From JAEYKI01 sp036679405 (GTDB lineage Bacteria > Bacillota > Clostridia > Christensenellales > Christensenellaceae): a DNA stretch of 64,000 bases. Positions 59,224 through 64,000 of this stretch are shown in pieces; the stretch's first letter is position 1, and every line of letters begins with the position of its first letter. Location: the NCBI GenBank assembly GCA_036679405.1, contig JAVBVZ010000037.1, positions 21,230-85,229 of the forward strand, in the 5' to 3' direction. The notes beneath the pieces were generated by a model. That model did not search any database. It saw only the letters and a program-made list of their open reading frames with translations, and was not told the origin of the DNA. A program made the position numbers and the translations under genes.

Positions 59224-60723
59224 TTATCCCCCTATCGATACGGCTATAATAGATTCTTCGTTTATTTCAGGACCGGACAGTTCTGCGACCAGCTTTTTGT
59301 CTTTCATGACCGCTACTCTGTCACTCATCGCAATAAGTTCAGGCATATCAGAGGATATCATGATGATGAACTTCCCCATCTTTGCGAGTTCCAACATCAG
59401 TTTATAAACATCTTCTTTCGCACCAATGTCGATTCCTTTAGTCGGCTCGTCAAAGATGATCACATCTGCATCTGTATGCATCCATTTTGCCAAAACTACT
59501 TTTTGCTGATTGCCGCCCGAAAGGTATTTGATTTCCTGATCGGGGCCTTGCGTCTTGATTTGTATTTTATCAATATAATCGCTTAAAACTTTATTCTCTC
59601 TCTGTTGGTGCAGCAGCATACCCTTGTTCTTATTGATCGCCGCCGAAACAAAATTCCAGCCCACGCTGTGGTCCAAAAACATTCCCGTTAATTGCCGGTC
59701 TTCGGTAATGAGGCAAATTCCGTTTTTGATTGCGGTATACGGATCTTTGGCGGTCACTTCTCTTCCGTCGATCCACACGCTTCCGCAATCCGGCCGTACC
59801 GCACCAAAAATAAGATTTGCAAGCTCGGAGCGCCCGGAACCAACCATTCCGCCAAAACCCAGAATTTCTCCCCGCCGCATCTTAAAGGACGTCTTTTCCA
59901 AATAGCCTTTCTTATAAAGGTCTTTCACTTCAAAGATCCCGTCGCCTTTTTCCACTTCGGAACGGTTAAAGAACATTCCCATATCCCGGCCGACCATGTC
60001 CTGAAGCAGACATTGTTCGTTCACTTCATCCCGTGAGTAACACGAAATTTTCTGTCCGTCCCGCAGTACGGTCACACGGTCCGCCAGTTCAAACACTTCA
60101 TCTAAATGATGGGAGATGTAAATCACACCGATCCCTTTGGCCGCCACCTTTTTTACCAGCTTCAAGAGACTGGTTTTTTCCCGCTTTCCATAAGAAGCGG
60201 TCGGCTCATCCAGTATCAGCACTTTAGCCTCCTGTGCCAGGGCCCTTGCAATCTGAACCGCTTGCCGCTCAGTAATATCAAGATCCCCCAGCCGCGCAGC
60301 CGGATCAATATCAACTTCCGTATCCTTTAATATTTCCGCAGCTTTTTTCATGAGTTTTTTATAACTCATGAAACCGGTCTTATTGGTCACGTAATCGCCC
60401 ATGAAAACGTTTTCCGCCACGGTCAGATCATGCATCAGGAACTGATTCTGATAGATTGTCTGCACGCCCATTTTTTTCAGGACATCCGGGTTAAAATGCT
60501 TTACTTCTTTTCCATTAATGAAAACCCTGCCGGAATCGGGGACATATGCGCCGGACAATATCTTGATAAACGTGGATTTACCCGCGCCGTTTTCGCCGAC
60601 CAGGCAATGAATCTCGCCTTCCAGCAAATCGAAGGATACGTCATTAAACACCGTTATGCCCGAGAAGCACTTGCTGACACCTTCAACATGAACCACGACC
60701 CGAGGATTTTTTTTATTCATCAT
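59224..60723 (-). CDS. Ribose-type sugar ABC transporter ATPase (double domain)
   Basis: 499 residues with two ATPase domains in tandem as in RbsA/MglA. Domain 1 has Walker A GENGAGKSTFIKIL, signature-like LDITERQAVQIARAL and Walker B VLILDEPTAS. Domain 2 has an altered P-loop GMVGSGRSELANLIF and a normal signature LSGGNQQKVVLAKW with DEPTKGIDIGAKED. The asymmetry is normal for this family. The first domain has a degenerate relative fused to an AraC domain just upstream (60892). Energises the permease encoded next. Confidence 0.9.
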   Translation of the reverse strand: MMNKKNPRVVVHVEGVSKCFSGITVFNDVSFDLLEGEIHCLVGENGAGKSTFIKILSGAYVPDSGRVFINGKEVKHFNPDVLKKMGVQTIYQNQFLMHDLTVAENVFMGDYVTNKTGFMSYKKLMKKAAEILKDTEVDIDPAARLGDLDITERQAVQIARALAQEAKVLILDEPTASYGKREKTSLLKLVKKVAAKGIGVIYISHHLDEVFELADRVTVLRDGQKISCYSRDEVNEQCLLQDMVGRDMGMFFNRSEVEKGDGIFEVKDLYKKGYLEKTSFKMRRGEILGFGGMVGSGRSELANLIFGAVRPDCGSVWIDGREVTAKDPYTAIKNGICLITEDRQLTGMFLDHSVGWNFVSAAINKNKGMLLHQQRENKVLSDYIDKIQIKTQGPDQEIKYLSGGNQQKVVLAKWMHTDADVIIFDEPTKGIDIGAKEDVYKLMLELAKMGKFIIMISSDMPELIAMSDRVAVMKDKKLVAELSGPEINEESIIAVSIGG

Positions 60724-60891
60724 GTAAACTCCTCATTCCTTTTCTATAATGTATTGAACTTCATTTGGGCAAAAGTATATATATTTGCAATATACACTGA
60801 AAATTCATTGATTATTATATACATTTACCCGCAAAAATGTCTTTCGATATAGTATAGAAATAAACTTTTTTGTTTGTTTGACTCAAATAAA

Positions 60892-62040
60892 TTATACGCA
60901 CTGCGTTTTTCTGTATTCTTTGGGCGTCATATCCGTATATTTTTTAAACAAAACAGAAAAATACTGTGAATTCGGAATACCGACATCCACTGCAATTTCT
61001 GATATTTTCTTTCCCTTTTCAGCCAGCATGGATTTGCTTTTTTCAATTCTTTGCCTGTATATGAATTCCATAATAGACGTATCCATGTGATTTTTAAAAA
61101 GCATCATCAGATAACCGGAAGAAAGATGAACAGCGTCGGCCACATCTTTCGGGGTGATTGGATCGTCCAAATGACCATTGATAAAACTGATCGCAGCTTT
61201 CAGATATTCCAAAACATTTTTATTGTTCTCTGCAGCCCGAGAAAGTTTGATAAAAGTCGTTTTATCTGCGTCGTCCCGCGTAAGATTAAGGCATACGGAC
61301 ATGGTTTCATCATAGCCCACCATCTCACGTATCAAAACCTGCGTATCAAAAGATTTACGTTCCTCCACACAGACCCGCTTTCCTTCACGCAACACCGTGA
61401 CCCTGTCCGAAATTCGAAGAGCGTCTTCCAGCATATGCGTGAAATACACAATGCCGATTCCGGAAGCTGCCATTTCTTTTAAGATATCAAATATTTTTTG
61501 CTTCTGTCCGTTGGTAAAACTAAAGGCAATATTATCGGCTAAAACAATTTTTGCCTCATTTGCATATACGCGTGCAAGCTGCACGACCTGCTTTTCAAAA
61601 TCTGTCAGGTTGACGGGCAATGTATCCGGATCCATAGGCACATTCATACGGATCAGTATATCTTCCGCCTTTTTCCTTAGTTTTTTATAGTTCACAAAAC
61701 CAACGCTGTTGGCAATATACTCTCCCATAAAAACATTTTCAGCAACCGTCAGGTCCTGCATCAAATACTGGCTTTCATATAAAGACTGCAGGCCTATCTG
61801 TCTGGCCAAAGCCGGCGTGAAGCGTCGGTATCGTTTTCCGAATATCTCAAAGTATCCCCTGTCCGCCGGCATTGCTCCCGAAAGGATGCGCATCATAGTG
61901 GATTTTCCCGCGCCTTTGGAACCCAGCACCGTATGCACCTCTCCGCCGCACAAGGAAAAATCGATATCGGCAAGAGCCACCGAATTGTTATAATTTTTGG
62001 ATATACCAATTGCTTTCAAATAAACCGTATCAAAAGACAT
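60892..62040 (-). CDS. Degenerate RbsA-type ATPase domain fused to an AraC DNA-binding domain
   Basis: About 382 residues. Residues 1-250 copy domain 1 of the RbsA-like ATPase next door (NVFMGEYIANSVGFVNYKKL against NVFMGDYVTNKTGFMSYKKL). Walker A GSKGAGKST is intact, but the Q-loop Gln is Glu89, the Walker B motif reads VLADNI, losing the catalytic Glu (Asn170), and the signature is NLTDFEKQ. The switch His is kept (YFTHMLE). Residues 276-379 are an AraC-type double helix-turn-helix (TPKDVADAVHLSSGYL, ISEIAVDVGIPNSQYFSVLF). It is likely a nucleotide-binding, non-hydrolysing sensor that regulates the transporter genes. ATG at 62040 follows GGGGGAACACA. Confidence 0.8.
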   Translation of the reverse strand: MSFDTVYLKAIGISKNYNNSVALADIDFSLCGGEVHTVLGSKGAGKSTMMRILSGAMPADRGYFEIFGKRYRRFTPALARQIGLQSLYESQYLMQDLTVAENVFMGEYIANSVGFVNYKKLRKKAEDILIRMNVPMDPDTLPVNLTDFEKQVVQLARVYANEAKIVLADNIAFSFTNGQKQKIFDILKEMAASGIGIVYFTHMLEDALRISDRVTVLREGKRVCVEERKSFDTQVLIREMVGYDETMSVCLNLTRDDADKTTFIKLSRAAENNKNVLEYLKAAISFINGHLDDPITPKDVADAVHLSSGYLMMLFKNHMDTSIMEFIYRQRIEKSKSMLAEKGKKISEIAVDVGIPNSQYFSVLFKKYTDMTPKEYRKTQCV

Positions 62041-62206
62041 TGTGTTCCCCCGCATAATTTTAAGAGATATCCTGCAAAGATGACAGACAATTATTTCACT
62101 TAAAAAGAATTGAAATATTTTGCACTAAATTAAACATATTATATAAAAAATATTTCTAAATTACTAACAGGACAATAATATATTATAAAAATTTGTTTGT
62201 CAAAGC

Positions 62207-62217
62207 AAAATGTTTGT
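62207..62217 (+). promoter_or_regulatory. Candidate AraC-fusion operator, site 1
   Basis: AAAATGTTTGT, in the 418-base gap upstream of the ATPase-AraC gene. AAAATGTTTG also occurs at 63688 and 63761, on either side of the other promoters of this locus. The rest of the gap is AT-rich and has no recognisable gene. Confidence 0.3.
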
Positions 62218-62400
62218 CTGAATCAGATGGCTGACACTTGTTTTTTTTGGAATATACACGCCTGATACCGCAAAATAATACAATCGCCCAAGGCGGCGAA
62301 ACCACAAAGCTCCTTGGATGCACCGCATGCCCAGGGGCGCCGTTTACATAAGAAATCTTTATTTTTTTAAATTCCTTCATTATATTATAAACGGCAGATA

Positions 62401-62432
62401 AAAAAGCCGCGGGCTGATGCCCGCGGCTTTTT
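62401..62432 (-). terminator. Terminator of the sugar-binding protein gene
   Basis: AAAAAGCCGCGGGC-tgat-GCCCGCGGCTTTTT with T run on the minus strand. It separates the binding-protein gene from the ATPase-AraC gene. Confidence 0.88.
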
Positions 62433-62457
62433 GTAATCTTTAACTTGTAAGTATGGA

Positions 62458-63540
62458 CTATTTGGAGGCCAGATACTCGTCAACCCGAGCAATCGCCCAT
62501 TTTTTATCCCAAGTTACCAGATCAGGATCATTCACATTAGAAGCATCAATCATGAATACCGGGGAATCAAACACTTCAGGGATCTCTTCGCCGTCAAAAT
62601 ATTTCATGATCTGCACAACCACATCGCCGCCTACCTGGGAAGGAGGATTGGCGCAGGTTGCAAGAACTTTGCCGTCCTGGATCAGCTCAATGCCAACGTC
62701 CGAACCATTCTGGGTGATTACGCTGATGGTACCCAGCATATCGTTTTCTTCCAAAACATTGATAACGCCGGCACACATATCTTCGTTATGCACAAAGATT
62801 ACATTGAAATCCAAACCGGAGGACAGTGCGTCTTCGGTAAGAGAAATCGCCTCGTCCCGTTTCCAGTTGGCCGTATTTTGCGAAACAATCTCAAAATCGC
62901 TGTTAGCGGCAATACCGTCTGCAAAACCTCTGGAAATTTCTTCAGCAATACCCTGTCCAAGCTGTCCCTGAATCTCCAGGATTTTGGCAGAACCTTCAAA
63001 GTTGTCATTCAGCCAGTCGCCGTCCAGTTTGCCCATGTCATAAAAAGAGTTTCCAATTGTGCAGGCAGGTACGCCCTCGCCTTCAGCAGCAGTAGAGCTC
63101 ATCAGGAAAAGCGGAATATTCGCTTCGTTGCACAACTGCGCGTCAATCTGGGCGGTATCGCTGGAAGTTGAGAAGCAGGCAATTGCATCTACGCCGCGGG
63201 AAATCAAATCTTCAACATTGGCGATTTCCGTTTCTGCGCTGTACTGGGAAAGCAGTGTGGTCACCGTCATTCCAACAGACTCAGCCGCCGCGGTTACGCT
63301 GTCGGCATAATTTTGATAATACGCCTCCGGGCCGGGCTGGATAACACCCAACTCATACGCATAGTCGCCTGTGGAACCTGTGTCCTCCGATGCAGCTGCT
63401 TCGGATTCGGTTGCAGCCGGTGCTTCAGAAGAAGCTGTTTCTGACGCAGAAGCGGACTCTTCAGCAGTCTGCGAAGAACATGCCGTGAAAAGCGCAACCG
63501 CCATCAATACTGTCAAAATGATCGCAATAGTTTTTTTCAT
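62458..63540 (-). CDS. Sugar-binding lipoprotein of the ABC transporter
   Basis: 360 residues. Lipobox TACS near Cys21 with a Ser/Glu-rich linker, then a periplasmic-binding-protein type 1 fold (RbsB/YtfQ-like): YELGVIQPGPEAYYQNYADSV at about 62-82, ISRGVDAIACFSTSSDTAQ and NVIFVHNEDMCAGVINVLE. Captures a sugar or similar small molecule for the permease at 58239. GAGGAGG lies before the ATG. First gene of the locus but transcribed from its own promoter and followed by a strong terminator. Confidence 0.88.
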   Translation of the reverse strand: MKKTIAIILTVLMAVALFTACSSQTAEESASASETASSEAPAATESEAAASEDTGSTGDYAYELGVIQPGPEAYYQNYADSVTAAAESVGMTVTTLLSQYSAETEIANVEDLISRGVDAIACFSTSSDTAQIDAQLCNEANIPLFLMSSTAAEGEGVPACTIGNSFYDMGKLDGDWLNDNFEGSAKILEIQGQLGQGIAEEISRGFADGIAANSDFEIVSQNTANWKRDEAISLTEDALSSGLDFNVIFVHNEDMCAGVINVLEENDMLGTISVITQNGSDVGIELIQDGKVLATCANPPSQVGGDVVVQIMKYFDGEEIPEVFDSPVFMIDASNVNDPDLVTWDKKWAIARVDEYLASK

Positions 63541-63687
63541 ATTTTTCCTCCTCTAATATTAATGAATGTCCAAGCTAATTTTGGACAAATTGTTTTTAGA
63601 AATCAACGGGTAAAATTTGTTTCATGTTATTTTCCCATTATAACGCTTTTTTAAAATTAGTCTTTTAGACCAAACATATAACGCAAA

Positions 63688-63770
63688 AAAATGTTTGTTG
63701 GACACATATATTTAAAAATCATCAAAACAGGATTTTTACATAAAAAAAAGAAAAAATTCAAAAATGTTTG
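63688..63770 (+). promoter_or_regulatory. Candidate AraC-fusion operator, sites 2 and 3
   Basis: AAAATGTTTGT at 63688-63698 and AAAATGTTTG at 63761-63770, 73 bases (about seven helical turns) apart, between the divergent sugar-binding protein and decarboxylase-like genes. Placement suits an AraC-family activator. Confidence 0.35.
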
Positions 63771-63797
63771 CACCCGTGATATGTTGTTCAGGTACGT

Positions 63798-63825
63798 TTG
63801 CATTTTTTTTGTTTTTCAGTATGAT
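63798..63825 (+). promoter_or_regulatory. Promoter of the decarboxylase-like gene
   Basis: TTGCAT and TATGAT separated by 16 bases, about 45 bases before the start codon. Confidence 0.5.
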
Positions 63826-63869
63826 GAAAATATCCCATTATAATCAGTAGAGCGATTGGAGGTAATCGA

Positions 63870-64000
63870 ATGGCGGATATACAAAAACAATATGACGCAA
63901 GACTGAAACGGGTGACGGACGCAGTGAAACTGGTGGAACCGGACCGGGTGCCGCTGGTGCCGGTGTTCCAGGCGTTTCCCATTTATTACGCAAACACCTG
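63870..64000 (+). CDS. Uroporphyrinogen-decarboxylase-like protein (partial)
   Basis: Only the first 43 residues are in the window. ALK/AVKLVEPDRVPLVPVF is the typical N-terminus of the URO-D/MtaA-like family found in clostridial methyltransferase and sugar loci. TGGAGG precedes the ATG by seven bases. The rest of the gene, and so its cofactor and substrate, lies outside the window. Divergent from the sugar-binding protein gene. Confidence 0.7.
   Translation, partial: MADIQKQYDARLKRVTDAVKLVEPDRVPLVPVFQAFPIYYANT

Noticed and set aside
1..64000. CRISPR arrays or riboswitches
   Set aside because: No regularly spaced direct repeats were seen. Leaders were scanned for common riboswitch motifs by eye and none was convincing; a covariance-model search would be needed for certainty.

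Overview
The window looks like a stretch of chromosome from a strictly anaerobic, mid-GC member of the Bacillota, class Clostridia. Grounds for this are seen directly: clostridial-type ribosome binding sites (AGGAGG), TTGnnn-17-TATAAT promoters, and many lipoprotein signal peptides. Gene content agrees: ferredoxins, flavodoxins, rubredoxin, a giant 2-hydroxyacyl-CoA dehydratase/activase fusion, a eukaryote-type hexokinase and sn-glycerol-1-phosphate dehydrogenase. The genus cannot be fixed from the sequence alone (Christensenella-like lineages would fit). No CRISPR array, intact IS element, prophage or rRNA was seen. Two tRNA genes are present (Pro-CGG, Val-GAC).

Layout. 1-12.7 kb: central metabolism and transport (hexokinase, G1P dehydrogenase, a polar amino-acid ABC transporter, acyl-ACP thioesterase, 6-phosphofructokinase, glycerophosphodiesterase, 1415-residue dehydratase activase). 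12.7-19.1 kb: a minus-strand RiPP-like biosynthetic locus with a 52-residue precursor peptide, radical SAM/SPASM maturase, HPr-kinase-like protein fused to a PqqD-like domain, S26 peptidase, ABC exporter and nucleotidyltransferase. 19.2-24.9 kb: sugar isomerase-like protein, cupin, Fe-S protein, DinB, polysaccharide deacetylase, glutaredoxin-like protein. 25.0-26.8 kb: an AT-rich patch bounded by an 18-bp direct repeat, one copy of which is the 3' end of tRNA-Pro. 26.9-49.1 kb: mainly minus-strand housekeeping and envelope genes: zinc-ribbon membrane proteins, rhodanese lipoproteins, two diguanylate cyclases, a degenerate GH18-like protein, an exported acetolactate decarboxylase, the AmmeMemoRadiSam pair, redox enzymes, a CapA-like lipoprotein and an MFS pump. 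50.1-52.5 kb: cytidylate-kinase-like protein and a beta-helix lipoprotein.

52.65-57.5 kb: a compact regulated cassette that I consider the best candidate for an undescribed system. It has an ArsM-like methyltransferase, a 35-residue peptide with two CC pairs, a radical SAM/SPASM protein carrying a DUF5714-like C-terminus, a thioredoxin/thioredoxin-reductase fusion and a divergent CsoR/CstR-family repressor. The methyltransferase and repressor promoters have near-identical architecture and share the operator half-site ATATACCCC.

57.6-64.0 kb: rubredoxin, cupin, and a ribose-type sugar ABC transporter. The transporter lies next to an unusual regulator in which a degenerate copy of the transporter's own first ATPase domain is fused to an AraC DNA-binding domain. 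A uroporphyrinogen-decarboxylase-like gene runs off the right edge.

Functional assignments are family recognition by eye. No searches or structure predictions were run.
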